Part shown: one piece after another, positions 41,749 through 51,139 of the stretch | Position numbering within the stretch: the stretch's first letter is position 1 | Layout of the letters: every line of letters begins with the position of its first letter | Assembly: GCA_002423895.1 (NCBI GenBank) | Contig: DIOL01000023.1 | Span: 32,032-96,031, forward strand | DNA: 64,000 nt | Source of the DNA: Bacteroidales bacterium UBA5515 | GTDB taxonomy: Bacteria > Bacteroidota > Bacteroidia > Bacteroidales > P3 | Direction: 5' to 3' | Notes under the pieces: model-generated | The model's database searches: none | What the model was told of the DNA's origin: nothing | Seen by the model: only the letters and a program-made list of their open reading frames with translations | Program-made: the position numbers and the translations under genes

Positions 41749-42855
41749 ATGAAAAAGATAGCTTTACTTTGTTTATGCTTAATACTTAGTTTAGTAAGTA
41801 TTTCTCAAGAAATTTATCAGCCTAAAAATCTAAAACAAGCTGTTAAGTTTTTAGATAAAGTTTCCTCTCAATCCCTTAAAGATAGTGTTATTAAAACAGA
41901 TGATAATTTACTTGAAAATCTTTTTTATCCTAGTTCAAAGGTAACAATTGATGATAAATATGTTTTTGAATGGACCACTAATCCTTCCAAACTTAAAAAT
42001 TATTTAAGCAAGAAAGGATTAAAATATTTTCATGAACAAGTATTATTGTCTTCTTTTAAATACTATTTAATAAATGGGAAGTTAGATGAAAAGAAAATTT
42101 TGTTGCCTTATATTGAAAAATCTAAAAGGTATGCTTATGAAGATGAGAATAGAAAGACAATAGATACTTTGCGTGGAGTATATATTCCAAAAGACCTTGA
42201 TGATTGCTTTAAACAACTTAATGTTCTTATTATTGACTTTGATAAAAATATTATTAAAGTAGTTAAAGAAGAGGAATTAATTTCAAATTATCATTTTGGA
42301 TTAGGTATGTGGTTAAGAAATAATTGGCAATTATGGGGAGGAAGTAGGTTATCTTATTATTTTAATGATATGGGGATTTATCACCCTGATGATATATCTG
42401 GAATTATTTTAACATCATATCATAGACAGTTAAAAGGAGAAGATATTAAGCTTGAAGAACAAATTAAACATTATCAAGATTATTGGATTGAAATGGGAAA
42501 AAGAGAAGAAGAAACAAAAAATGAAGAGTTTAATAAGTTTAATATTGGGGATACAATATCTTATAGATATATTTATGGCTATATGAGTGATGAACAAGAG
42601 AATAAAAGATTTAATGAAGAGTGTGTTGCAAAAGGAATTGTATTGGCAAAAAATCAAAAGGATAAATTAATTCAAGTAAAGATAATAGAATGTTGCGGAA
42701 AAGGAATAATTGTTTTAGATACAAAAGGTATGTATGAATTTGATGAAAAGTTAAAGGAGTGGGTAAAAATTAAAAAACGAGTAATTAAGAAAACTAAGAA
42801 AGGTAAAATTAAATGGTTCCCTTATGATATGTGGGAACCTAAAGAAGAAGATTAA
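41749..42855 (+). CDS. secreted DUF6794-like protein
   Basis: A 368-residue protein with a signal peptide (MKKIALLCLCLILSLVSISQ). The segments YQPKNLKQAVKFLDKVSS and FGLGMWLRNNWQLWGGSRLS, then GIYHPDDISGIIL resemble a domain I remember as DUF6794; function unknown. The C-terminal 90 residues (FNIGDTISYRY and on) look like a small beta domain with a basic tail. The gene ends 4 bp before the DUF4838 gene, so they are cotranscribed; both have near-identical signal peptides. Confidence 0.6.
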   Translation: MKKIALLCLCLILSLVSISQEIYQPKNLKQAVKFLDKVSSQSLKDSVIKTDDNLLENLFYPSSKVTIDDKYVFEWTTNPSKLKNYLSKKGLKYFHEQVLLSSFKYYLINGKLDEKKILLPYIEKSKRYAYEDENRKTIDTLRGVYIPKDLDDCFKQLNVLIIDFDKNIIKVVKEEELISNYHFGLGMWLRNNWQLWGGSRLSYYFNDMGIYHPDDISGIILTSYHRQLKGEDIKLEEQIKHYQDYWIEMGKREEETKNEEFNKFNIGDTISYRYIYGYMSDEQENKRFNEECVAKGIVLAKNQKDKLIQVKIIECCGKGIIVLDTKGMYEFDEKLKEWVKIKKRVIKKTKKGKIKWFPYDMWEPKEED

Positions 42856-42859
42856 TATT

Positions 42860-45142
42860 ATGAAAAAAACACTACTACTTTGTATGTGCTTAGTTTTAAG
42901 CATAGGTTCTTTTGCTCAAAAAGATAAATTAACTTTGGTTAAGGATGGGAAGAGTGATTATGTTATTGTTATTCCTTCTAATTATTCTGAGTGGATTTTG
43001 TATTCTGCACAATTATTACAGAGTGATATCTATAAGGTTACTAATTGTGTTATTCCAATTGTTGATGATTTATCAAAGAAGAGGAAAAAAGAGATTTGTA
43101 TTTCTTTTAGCAAAAGATTTAACCCAGATAAAATGAAAATGGGTTATGGATATAGGGTTTATACTGATAAGGAGAAAATATTTATTTATGGAGAAGATTA
43201 TTTTTTATATGATAATCCTCATTTTGCAGTTGTAGATTTTCTTGAAAAACATATTGGTATTAGAAAGTTTACTCCTGATTGTGAGGTTTATCCTAAGAAG
43301 AAAGATATTATTCTTGATGTTAAAGATTTGAATTATTCTTATATTTCTAAAAACACTTTCCGTCAAGTTCAATCTAAGTTTACTCGTGAGAATAAGGATT
43401 TTCGATATTGGTTAAAGCAACATTTGCAGGAGGATATGTTTGCTGAAGGCTTCTTTGTTCATACTTTTGAAAAGTTGGTGCCAAGGGCTAAGTATTTTGA
43501 AACTCATCCTGAATATTTTTCTCTTATTAATGGAAAGAGAATGCATGACCAGTTATGTTTAAGTAATGAGGATGTTTTTAAGATTGTTGTTGAAAGGTTG
43601 AGGGAGGAAATGAAAAAACAACCAAATGCTAAAGTTTGGTCGGTTAGTCAGAATGATAATTTTTCCTATTGTACCTGTCCAGAATGTAAAAAGAAAAATG
43701 AAAGAGAAGAGTCGCCTTCAGGTGCACTGATTGAATTTGTAAACAAGGTTGCAAGAGAATTCCCAAATAAAACAATCTCCACTTTAGCTTATCAATATTC
43801 TCGAAAGGCTCCCAAATACATTAAGCCAGAGAAGAATGTTCAAATTATGCTTTGCACAATTGAAGAGGACAGGAATAAAACAATAGAAGAGTCAAGTATT
43901 GATGCATTAAAAAAGAATCCAAATGCTCAAACTTTTGCAAAGGATATTCAAGCTTGGGGAAAGATAACAAAGAATATATTCCTTTGGGATTATAATGTGG
44001 ATTTTGCTTATTCTGTTTCTCCATTTCCTAACTTCCATGTTATTAAGCCAAATCTGAAGTTTTTTATGGATAATAACGCTTTTCAGCATTTTCAACAAGC
44101 CAATTCAGAACAGGGACATGAGTTTGCAGAACTAAAAACATATTTGATAAGTAAATTGCTTTGGGATATTAATGCTGATCAAGATTCAATTATTAATGAG
44201 TTTTTGCAAGGTTATTATGGAAAGGCTTCTACTTTTATCAGACAATATATTGATACTCTTCAATACTATGGACAAAACTCAAAAGTATTCTTAGATATTT
44301 ATGCCCCACCAACTAATTATTCAAAAACATTTCTTTCAAAAGATAAGATGGATATTTATTCTTCAATATTTGATAAGGCAGAAGAAGCAGTTAAGGAAGA
44401 TTCTGTTTGTCTTTTAAGAGTAAGAACTGCACGTTTGCCACTATGGTTTGCAATTATGGAAATTGGTAAGGCTGATATGTTTGGAGAAAGAGGATGGTAT
44501 ACAAAAAACAGTGAGGGTAAATATATTTTGCGCAAGGATATGAGTCAAATTCTTGAAGATTTTTATTCCACTTGTTTTAATGCTAAAGTCAGAAATCTTA
44601 ATGAAAGTAATCTATTACCAATAGAATACTACAAATCAACCAAGCGATTTATTGATATAAGTGTAGAAAACAATATTGCTTTTGAAAAGAAAGTTATTTC
44701 TTTGCCTAATCAAAGTCCATTATATAGTGAAGGTAATATGTCAACTATTACAAATGGGGTTAGGGGAGATTCGGAATATAAAATACACTGGTTGGGTTGG
44801 CATGGTGTTGATTTTATTTTAGTTTTGGATTTAGAACAAGTTGTTAGTAACAAAACAATAAAACTTTCTTCTTTATATTCTCCAAAGAGTTGGATATTGC
44901 ATCCCAGCAGGGTTGAGTGTTTTGTTTCAAAAGATGGGTTGGAATATGTTAGTGTAGGAAATGTTGAAATTGGGGATATTCAAAAATATGAAGATATAAT
45001 TAAGGAATATGTTTTTTCTCCAAAAGATATTGATTACAGATACGTAAAGTTTGAAGTAAAAGGAACTAAAACTCTTCCTTCATGGCATCCTTCAGAAGGA
45101 GGAACAAGTTGGGTATTCTTGGATGAAATTATAGTTGAGTAG
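42860..45142 (+). CDS. secreted DUF4838 protein with F5/8-type C-terminal domain
   Basis: A 760-residue protein with a signal peptide (MKKTLLLCMCLVLSIGSFAQ). The N-terminal part (about 30-140) resembles the GH20-like accessory domain; then comes a DUF4838 region with HPEYFSLINGKRMHDQLCLS, VWSVSQNDNFSYCTCPECK and TISTLAYQYSRKAPKYI; the last 140 residues resemble a discoidin (F5/8 type C) sugar-binding fold (SLYSPKSWILHPSRVECFVSKDG, split). Relatives are predicted glycoside hydrolases of glycan-degrading Bacteroidota. The substrate is unknown. The ATG at 42860 directly precedes the signal peptide and is preferred to one 36 bp upstream. Confidence 0.85.
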   Translation: MKKTLLLCMCLVLSIGSFAQKDKLTLVKDGKSDYVIVIPSNYSEWILYSAQLLQSDIYKVTNCVIPIVDDLSKKRKKEICISFSKRFNPDKMKMGYGYRVYTDKEKIFIYGEDYFLYDNPHFAVVDFLEKHIGIRKFTPDCEVYPKKKDIILDVKDLNYSYISKNTFRQVQSKFTRENKDFRYWLKQHLQEDMFAEGFFVHTFEKLVPRAKYFETHPEYFSLINGKRMHDQLCLSNEDVFKIVVERLREEMKKQPNAKVWSVSQNDNFSYCTCPECKKKNEREESPSGALIEFVNKVAREFPNKTISTLAYQYSRKAPKYIKPEKNVQIMLCTIEEDRNKTIEESSIDALKKNPNAQTFAKDIQAWGKITKNIFLWDYNVDFAYSVSPFPNFHVIKPNLKFFMDNNAFQHFQQANSEQGHEFAELKTYLISKLLWDINADQDSIINEFLQGYYGKASTFIRQYIDTLQYYGQNSKVFLDIYAPPTNYSKTFLSKDKMDIYSSIFDKAEEAVKEDSVCLLRVRTARLPLWFAIMEIGKADMFGERGWYTKNSEGKYILRKDMSQILEDFYSTCFNAKVRNLNESNLLPIEYYKSTKRFIDISVENNIAFEKKVISLPNQSPLYSEGNMSTITNGVRGDSEYKIHWLGWHGVDFILVLDLEQVVSNKTIKLSSLYSPKSWILHPSRVECFVSKDGLEYVSVGNVEIGDIQKYEDIIKEYVFSPKDIDYRYVKFEVKGTKTLPSWHPSEGGTSWVFLDEIIVE

Positions 45143-45207
45143 AGATAATAATACATGGAGTAAATTCTTTTTTCCAAATCTTGGTCAAGTATTCTCTATA
45201 AAAATCT

Positions 45208-45215
45208 TATATTTG
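45208..45215 (+). promoter_or_regulatory. Bacteroidota-type promoter -7 box (TATATTTG)
   Basis: TATATTTGC, 26 bp upstream of the ATG at 45241; it would serve the DUF4199-GT2-gmhA genes. Confidence 0.6.
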
Positions 45216-45240
45216 CAGATTAAAAAATATACACAGACGT

Positions 45241-45873
45241 ATGAAAAGCAAGAATATTTGGAAATATGGATTTAATTGGGGCTCTATAGTTGGGGGAATT
45301 TATTTCCTTTACAACTTTTTAGGGTATTTAATGAAAATTGAAAGTAGTTTCTTTTGGTCATTACTTGGTACTTTCATAATAGTATTTGGAATAGGTTGGG
45401 CAATGGCAAACTATAAGAAAAACATTGCAAAAGAAAACCTTTCTTTTGGTAAGTATTTTTCAATAGGTACTGTAATGTGTCTGGTTATTGCATTGTTTGT
45501 AACATTGTATATGACCATTTATACATTAAAACTTAATCCATTATTCTATGACAATCTATTTATAATGTACCAGGATATGTTTGATGAAATGGGATTAGAT
45601 TTTAATGTTCTTGAAAATAATGAGTTTCAAAGATTATTTCAAATTTCATTTTTACCTTCAAGTTATATTTCAACTTTCATTGGTAATTTGTTCTATGTGC
45701 TTCTTCTTTCATTCCTTCTTTCAAGACCTACTTTTGGAGCACCTAATCAGACTCAAAATAAACAAAACTTTAATGATTATGTCCCATATAAGGATGTAAA
45801 AGAAGATACTCCAGAAGAAGATGAAAATGAAGAAGAGTCATCAGAAAAACAAGAGAATAAAGATACTTTATAA
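45241..45873 (+). CDS. DUF4199 membrane protein 1
   Basis: A 210-residue inner membrane protein with four hydrophobic segments (about 15-35, 40-58, 75-97, 140-160) and a very acidic C-terminal tail (EEDENEEESSEKQENK). The layout is that of DUF4199, common just upstream of a GT2 gene in Bacteroidota. Role unknown; the constant neighbour suggests it acts with the glycosyltransferase at 46440. It ends 5 bp before the second DUF4199 gene. Confidence 0.8.
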   Translation: MKSKNIWKYGFNWGSIVGGIYFLYNFLGYLMKIESSFFWSLLGTFIIVFGIGWAMANYKKNIAKENLSFGKYFSIGTVMCLVIALFVTLYMTIYTLKLNPLFYDNLFIMYQDMFDEMGLDFNVLENNEFQRLFQISFLPSSYISTFIGNLFYVLLLSFLLSRPTFGAPNQTQNKQNFNDYVPYKDVKEDTPEEDENEEESSEKQENKDTL

Positions 45874-45878
45874 TAATA

Positions 45879-46427
45879 ATGGAAGCACAAACAAAAACAA
45901 AATTCGCTGGAAACTACTTTTCAGGAATTATTAAATACGGATTATTAATTGGCTTGGGTTTATCCCTTTTTATTCTAATTCGTTTAGTTTTAAATAAGCC
46001 TATAACAAGCATAATGAGCTATTGGGAAATAATATGCGTATTGTTTTTAATTTATCTTGGAGTATGGCTTTATAGAAAAGGATTAAAGGAAAAGCAAATA
46101 TCATATAAGGAAAGTTATTTTGTTGCTTTTGGCTCTGGAATTATTGGCTCAATTATTTATGGAATGTTTGTTTTTGTTTATGCAAATTATATTGATTCTG
46201 CATTCCAAGATCGTTGTTTTGAAATTCAAAGAGCTGTTTCAACAAATGCAAATTTAACAGATCAGCAGATTGAGTCTATGGTTAAACCTTCCTCAATTGC
46301 TGCTTCTTCAATACTAATAGTATCTCTAATAAGTATATTATCAGGATTTATTATTGCATTTTTGCTTATGAACAAGAAAAGAAAATTGCAGAATAAAGAA
46401 GATATAGAAAATAAAAACGTTGATTAA
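45879..46427 (+). CDS. DUF4199 membrane protein 2
   Basis: A 182-residue paralogue of the preceding protein, with four membrane segments (about 15-35, 45-62, 80-100, 140-165) and a Lys-rich tail. It ends 12 bp before the GT2 gene and is in the same operon. Confidence 0.8.
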   Translation: MEAQTKTKFAGNYFSGIIKYGLLIGLGLSLFILIRLVLNKPITSIMSYWEIICVLFLIYLGVWLYRKGLKEKQISYKESYFVAFGSGIIGSIIYGMFVFVYANYIDSAFQDRCFEIQRAVSTNANLTDQQIESMVKPSSIAASSILIVSLISILSGFIIAFLLMNKKRKLQNKEDIENKNVD

Positions 46428-46439
46428 TAAATAATAAAT

Positions 46440-47399
46440 ATGGATATTTCAGTTATTGTACCTTTATTTAATGAAGAAGAATCTCTACCTCATTTAACCA
46501 AATGGATTAAAGAGGTTATGGATAGAGAAGGCTTTTCTTATGAAGTTTTATTGGTTGATGATGGAAGTAATGATGGAAGTTGGAAAGTGGTTGAAGCATT
46601 AAGCCAAGAGAATAATTCTATTAAGGGAATAAAATTCCGTAGAAACTATGGTAAAAGTGCAGCATTGAATGTTGGATTTGAGCATTGTGAAGGAGACGTT
46701 GTGATAACTATGGATGCCGATTTGCAAGATTCTCCAGAAGAAATTCCAGAACTTTATTCAATGATAATGAAAGATGGTTTTGATTTGGTTTCAGGATGGA
46801 AAAAGAAACGTTATGACTCAAAACTTGCAAAAAATATTCCTTCCAAACTCTTCAATGCCACAACTCGAAAAATAACAGGAATTAAACTTCACGATTTTAA
46901 TTGTGGACTTAAAGCATATAGGAAAGATGTAGTTAAATCAATAGAAGTTTATGGTGAAATGCATCGCTATATTCCTGTAATTGCAAAATGGTCAGGTTTT
47001 AGAAATATTGGAGAAAAGGTTGTTCAACATAGAAAAAGAGAATTTGGAAAGAGTAAGTTTGGAATGAGCAGATTTATTAATGGATATTTAGACCTTATGT
47101 CCATTATGTTTGTTTCAAAATTCTCCAAAAAGCCTATGCATTTCTTTGGATTATGGGGAACAGTTATGTTTCTTTTAGGTTTCTTGTCAGCAGGTATTTT
47201 GGGAGCACAAAAAATTATTGCAAGTATTAATCAACTACCAATGCGACTTGTAACAGATAGTCCATATTTTCATCTGTCTTTAGTTCTTATGATTCTTGGA
47301 GCAATGTTCTTTCTTACAGGTTTCTTAGGAGAACTTATTGGAAGAAACTCTTCAAGCCGAAATACTTATTTAATTCATAAGAAATCAAATATAAATTAA
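46440..47399 (+). CDS. GtrB/DPM1-like family 2 glycosyltransferase
   Basis: A 319-residue GT2 protein: SVIVPLFNEEESLPHL (4-19), LLVDDGSNDGSW, VITMDADLQDSPEEIP (metal-binding DAD, about 92-94), FNCGLKAYRKDV and a HRKREFGKSKFG loop. Two C-terminal membrane helices (about 235-260, 280-302). This is the undecaprenyl-phosphate glycosyltransferase layout (GtrB, DPM1). It probably makes a lipid-linked sugar for envelope glycans. It is cotranscribed with the DUF4199 genes and gmhA (4 bp apart). Confidence 0.9.
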   Translation: MDISVIVPLFNEEESLPHLTKWIKEVMDREGFSYEVLLVDDGSNDGSWKVVEALSQENNSIKGIKFRRNYGKSAALNVGFEHCEGDVVITMDADLQDSPEEIPELYSMIMKDGFDLVSGWKKKRYDSKLAKNIPSKLFNATTRKITGIKLHDFNCGLKAYRKDVVKSIEVYGEMHRYIPVIAKWSGFRNIGEKVVQHRKREFGKSKFGMSRFINGYLDLMSIMFVSKFSKKPMHFFGLWGTVMFLLGFLSAGILGAQKIIASINQLPMRLVTDSPYFHLSLVLMILGAMFFLTGFLGELIGRNSSSRNTYLIHKKSNIN

Positions 47400-47403
47400 T
47401 TGT

Positions 47404-47979
47404 ATGACAAGAATAAAACAGGTAATTGAAGAATCTGTATCTCTAAAAACTCTTTTGCTTAAAGATGAAGCCTTTTTAATGGAAATTGAAAAGGTGAAAG
47501 ATGTTATGGTTAAGGCATTGAAGGATGGAAAAAAGATTCTTTGGTGTGGCAATGGAGGTTCTGCTGCAGATAGTCAACATTTGGCTGCTGAGTTTTCAGG
47601 AAGATTTTATTATGATCGTCCTCCTTTAAGATCAGAAGCCTTGCATGTAAATACTTCCTATTTAACTGCTGTTGCTAATGATTATTCTTATGATGTAATT
47701 TACAGCAGAATGGTTAAAGCAATGGGAGATAAGGGGGATGTTTTGGTAGGTATTTCAACCTCTGGAAATTCTAAAAATATTGTTTTAGCCTTTGAACAGG
47801 CAAAAGAAAATGGAATGATAACAATTGGCTTTACTGGAAATGGAGGAGGAAAGATGAATGAAGGAGCTGATTATATTTTAGATATTCCTTCCAAAGATAC
47901 TCCAAGAGTACAGGAATGTCATATTATGGTTGGGCATATTCTTTGCGAATTAGTAGAAGCAGAAATATTCCCTCGATAG
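47404..47979 (+). CDS. gmhA: D-sedoheptulose-7-phosphate isomerase
   Basis: A 191-residue SIS-domain isomerase: LWCGNGGSAADSQHLAAEF (about 47-65), GISTSGNSKNI and HIMVGHILCELVE with its metal-binding histidine region. It makes D-glycero-manno-heptose-7-phosphate. gmhB follows; the kinase/adenylyl- or guanylyltransferase of the pathway is not in this window. Normal length. Confidence 0.94.
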   Translation: MTRIKQVIEESVSLKTLLLKDEAFLMEIEKVKDVMVKALKDGKKILWCGNGGSAADSQHLAAEFSGRFYYDRPPLRSEALHVNTSYLTAVANDYSYDVIYSRMVKAMGDKGDVLVGISTSGNSKNIVLAFEQAKENGMITIGFTGNGGGKMNEGADYILDIPSKDTPRVQECHIMVGHILCELVEAEIFPR

Positions 47980-47993
47980 AAAGAAAAGTTTTT

Positions 47994-48022
47994 TTAAGGA
48001 CTTTAAACATTAAGGTCCTTAA
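47994..48022. other. intergenic hairpin between gmhA and gmhB
   Basis: TTAAGGAC (47994-48001) pairs with GTCCTTAA (48015-48022), extended by one G-T and two A-T pairs. It is preceded, not followed, by a T run on the + strand, so it is a processing or attenuation hairpin rather than a clear terminator. Confidence 0.6.
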
Positions 48023-48040
48023 CGTCATTAAAAAAGAGAA

Positions 48041-48598
48041 ATGAGAAAAAGAGAATATAAAACCCTGTTTTTGGATAGAGATGGAGTAATTAACGTTCGT
48101 TTGATTGACGATTATGTAAAAACTTGGGAAGAATTTGAATTTGAAGAAGGAGCTTTAGAAGCAATTAGTATATTTGCTAAATATTTTGATACCATTGTAG
48201 TAGTTTCCAATCAACAAGGAGTTTCAAAAGGACTTATGAGTGAGAGTGATTTGCTTTCAATTCATAAGAAAATGAAAGAAGAGATTGAAAAGAATAATGG
48301 AAGAATAGATAATATTTATTATTGTACTGCTTTTAGAAAAGAAAATCATTTCTGCAGGAAGCCAAGTGTTGGAATGGGATTAAAAGCAAGAAAAGATTTT
48401 AAGGATATTCGCTTTAAACAAAGCGTTATGGTTGGAGATTCCATTTCCGATATGCAATTTGGAAAGAAATTGAAAATGCAAACAGTCTTTATTTCCAGTT
48501 CATTGGAAAAAACAAGAAAGAATTGCAGATTGATAAATAAAAGATTTGACAGTTTAATTGATTACGCAAAACATTTAGAAAATGAAAAGAAAAATTAG
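48041..48598 (+). CDS. gmhB: D-glycero-D-manno-heptose-1,7-bisphosphate 7-phosphatase
   Basis: A 185-residue HAD phosphatase: catalytic LFLDRDGVIN (D10/D12), VVVSNQQGVSKG (motif II), FCRKPSVGM with its zinc-site Cys/His cluster (YYCTAFRKENHFC), and MVGDSISDM (motif IV). It follows gmhA in the heptose pathway. It overlaps the next gene by 17 bp. Confidence 0.9.
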   Translation: MRKREYKTLFLDRDGVINVRLIDDYVKTWEEFEFEEGALEAISIFAKYFDTIVVVSNQQGVSKGLMSESDLLSIHKKMKEEIEKNNGRIDNIYYCTAFRKENHFCRKPSVGMGLKARKDFKDIRFKQSVMVGDSISDMQFGKKLKMQTVFISSSLEKTRKNCRLINKRFDSLIDYAKHLENEKKN

Positions 48599-49610
48599 TT
48601 TATTATTAGTTCTATTGGTTTTTGGCTTTACACAGCAAGATATTTATTCTCAAAACAAAACTGACCAGAAAGGAAGAAAACAAGGCTATTGGTCAAAGTC
48701 TGATAAGAATGGTAACAAGATTTATGAGGGTAATTTTAAAGATGACTATGAGGATGGACTCTTTACTCACTACTTTGAAGATGGAAAGACAATTAAGTCA
48801 AAAACAGAATATAAGAATAAAGGAAGTTTTGCAACAGTTAAGTTTTTCAATAAAGAAGGAGGATTAATTTCTGAAGGCTTTTATGCTAACAAGAAAAAAG
48901 ACAGCCTTTGGATATTTTATGATGCGAAGGGCAATAAGATTGGAGAAGAAAGATATACAAAAGGACTTAAAAATGGAGAGTCAAACTATTGGGATAAAGA
49001 TAAGGTTTTAGTTGAAACAGTAACTTATAAGAATGAAATTAAACATGGTTTGTTCTTTAAAAATACTTATAGCAGGGGTTATTTTTATTGCACCTTTAAG
49101 GATGGAAAACGAGATGGAGTGTATGAAGACTTTTTCTACTTTAATAAGATAAAGATTAAGGGTTTATATCGTGATGATAAAATGGAAGGCTCTTGGAAGT
49201 ATTTCGATAGTATAGGTAATTGCGTTAAAACTCAACTATGGGAAAAAGATATTTTGAAAAGTGAAAAAGTTAGACTTGATTTTGGTAGAGGAGACACAAT
49301 GGTAGAAACAAAAGATATTGCTTACTTTTATCAAACAGGTAAACGTTTGAAGATAGTTCTTTTTAATGCTAATGAAATTTCATGCATAAATAATGTAGAT
49401 GAGCTTTTTGACCTTTTGGGATTGGATAATTTTATTCAATTAAATGGAAAGATGCAGTTCTATTCAAATTTAAAAGCATTAAAAGGAATTGGCGATAAGG
49501 TTGGAGAAGATTATGTAATTCTTTTAAATCCAAATACCCAATTAAAAGTTATCACCGACAAAGAAAGTAGAAAAGCAATGGAAATGTTTTTCAAAAAACA
49601 AGAGTTTTAA
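48582..49610 (+). CDS. secreted YwqK/MORN-like repeat protein
   Basis: A 342-residue protein with a signal peptide (KRKISLLLVLLVFGFTQQ). From about 30 to 220 there are MORN-like repeats of the YwqK type (QGYWSKSDKNGNKIYEGNFK, then GLFTHYFEDGKTIK and similar, some 8 copies). The rest is unassigned. YwqK proteins are annotated as antitoxins in Firmicutes, but secreted Bacteroidota relatives are of unknown role. Confidence 0.75.
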   Translation: MKRKISLLLVLLVFGFTQQDIYSQNKTDQKGRKQGYWSKSDKNGNKIYEGNFKDDYEDGLFTHYFEDGKTIKSKTEYKNKGSFATVKFFNKEGGLISEGFYANKKKDSLWIFYDAKGNKIGEERYTKGLKNGESNYWDKDKVLVETVTYKNEIKHGLFFKNTYSRGYFYCTFKDGKRDGVYEDFFYFNKIKIKGLYRDDKMEGSWKYFDSIGNCVKTQLWEKDILKSEKVRLDFGRGDTMVETKDIAYFYQTGKRLKIVLFNANEISCINNVDELFDLLGLDNFIQLNGKMQFYSNLKALKGIGDKVGEDYVILLNPNTQLKVITDKESRKAMEMFFKKQEF

Positions 49611-49638
49611 TATTTCTTAACCCAAAGAATTTTAAATT

Positions 49639-50094
49639 ATGAAAATTAAATCACTGATTGCGGTTTTGGCAATATTGTTTTCTGTTAGTTTGTTTGCTGT
49701 TCCTGCAGATAAAAAACCTATTACTATTAAGCAACCTAATGGAAAGACATTAACTTTTATTCTTCAAGGGGATGAAAGAATTAATTGGGCAACTACTCTT
49801 GATGAATATTCTCTTTTATCTAATAAAAATGGAAATTGGGTTTATGCTGTTTTGGATAGTAAGGGAGATATGGTTCCTTCAGAGATTTTAGCTTGCAATA
49901 AGGAAGAAAGGAGTAAGGAAGAATTGGAGTTTTTAGAAAATATAAAACCCAAATTGTTTTTTAGCAAGAAGCAATTAGATATTCGCTTGAATCGTGAAAA
50001 ACAAGAATTTGATAATCAAACTAAAAAAGTAGAACAACCCGCAAAAGTTGAGAAGAAAAAATGTTGCAGTTGGTTTAGAAAGAAATCAAAATAG
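49639..50094 (+). CDS. stand-alone propeptide of M6 metalloprotease type
   Basis: A 151-residue protein with a signal peptide (KSLIAVLAILFSVSLFAVPA). Residues about 20-110 align with the N-terminal propeptides of the M6 proteases at 54229 and 58627: xPADKxxIxxKQxNGK, xGDExIxWATxLDxYxLL, VYAVxxxxGxMVxSxxLAC. The protease domain is absent and the gene ends in a short Lys/Cys-rich tail (KKCCSWFRKKSK). It could be a protease inhibitor or folding chaperone for the two M6 enzymes, or a surviving remnant of a protease gene. Confidence 0.8.
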   Translation: MKIKSLIAVLAILFSVSLFAVPADKKPITIKQPNGKTLTFILQGDERINWATTLDEYSLLSNKNGNWVYAVLDSKGDMVPSEILACNKEERSKEELEFLENIKPKLFFSKKQLDIRLNREKQEFDNQTKKVEQPAKVEKKKCCSWFRKKSK

Positions 50095-50140
50095 ATATAT
50101 TGGTTTTTATTATATAGTTTAACTTTGGAAAAGTATAAGA

Positions 50141-51139
50141 GTGATAGAAATAAGTAATCAAGATATTATAATATACCAAAATAAAGAAGGTAATATTAAA
50201 TTGGATGTTCATTTACAAAATGAAACTGTATGGATTAACCGTCAACAAATGGCAAATCTATTCAATCGTGATGTAAAAACTATTGGTAAGCATATAAACA
50301 ATGTTTTTGAAGAAGGTGAATTAGATAAGAGTTCAACTGTCGCAAAATTTGCGACAGTTCAGTTAGAAGGAGAAAGAGAGGTTGAAAGACTTATTGAATA
50401 TTATAATCTTGATGTTATTATTTCTGTAGGCTACCGTGTAAAATCTGTTCAAGGAACTCAATTCCGTATTTGGGCTACAAAAAGAATACACGAATACATT
50501 GTAAAAGGTTTTACATTGGATGATGAAAGACTAAAGCAAGAGGGTGGAAGGAGTAGATATTTTGAAGAATTATTGCAAAGAATACGTGATATTCGAAGCA
50601 GTGAAAGGAATTTCTATCAAAAAATTACTGATATTTATTCAACAAGTATTGACTATAGAAAAGATGTTGAATTAACAAAACATTTCTTTGCTACCGTACA
50701 AAACAAAATGCATTACGCTGTGCATGGAAATACAGCAGCCGAGCTTATTCATAATAGAGCAGATTCAGGAAAACCTTTTTTAGGATTAACAAATTTCAAA
50801 GGAAACTATATAACACAGCATGATGTTAGTATTGCTAAAAATTATCTTTCAGAAGATGAACTAAATCAACTTAATCTTATAGTCTCTATGTATCTTGACT
50901 TTGCAGAATTACAAGCTACTAATGGTAGACCAATGAAAATGCAAGATTGGATAAATAAATTGGATGACTTTTTACGAATAAGTGAAAAGGAACTTCTTGA
51001 TAATTCAGGTAGCATTAGCCATCAACAAGCATTAAATAAAGCTCGTTTAGAATATGAAAAGTATCGCAAAGCTGAAGATATTAAATATGTTTCAGATTTT
51101 GACCGAGAAATAAAGAAATTGAAAAAAGAGGTTGATTAA
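50141..51139 (+). CDS. RhuM-family protein
   Basis: A 332-residue protein of the virulence RhuM family: IIIYQNKEGNIKLDVHLQNE, WINRQQMANLFNRDVKTI (helix-turn-helix-like) and HINNVFEEGEL, VGYRVKSVQGTQFRIWAT. Its function is not established; family members often accompany mobile or toxin genes. The start is a GTG, 46 bp after the previous gene. Its last 4 bp overlap the end of dapD on the other strand. Confidence 0.88.
   Translation: MIEISNQDIIIYQNKEGNIKLDVHLQNETVWINRQQMANLFNRDVKTIGKHINNVFEEGELDKSSTVAKFATVQLEGEREVERLIEYYNLDVIISVGYRVKSVQGTQFRIWATKRIHEYIVKGFTLDDERLKQEGGRSRYFEELLQRIRDIRSSERNFYQKITDIYSTSIDYRKDVELTKHFFATVQNKMHYAVHGNTAAELIHNRADSGKPFLGLTNFKGNYITQHDVSIAKNYLSEDELNQLNLIVSMYLDFAELQATNGRPMKMQDWINKLDDFLRISEKELLDNSGSISHQQALNKARLEYEKYRKAEDIKYVSDFDREIKKLKKEVD

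Noticed and set aside
47994..48022. Terminator between gmhA and gmhB
   Set aside because: The hairpin lacks a following T run on the + strand; kept only as an unexplained hairpin.
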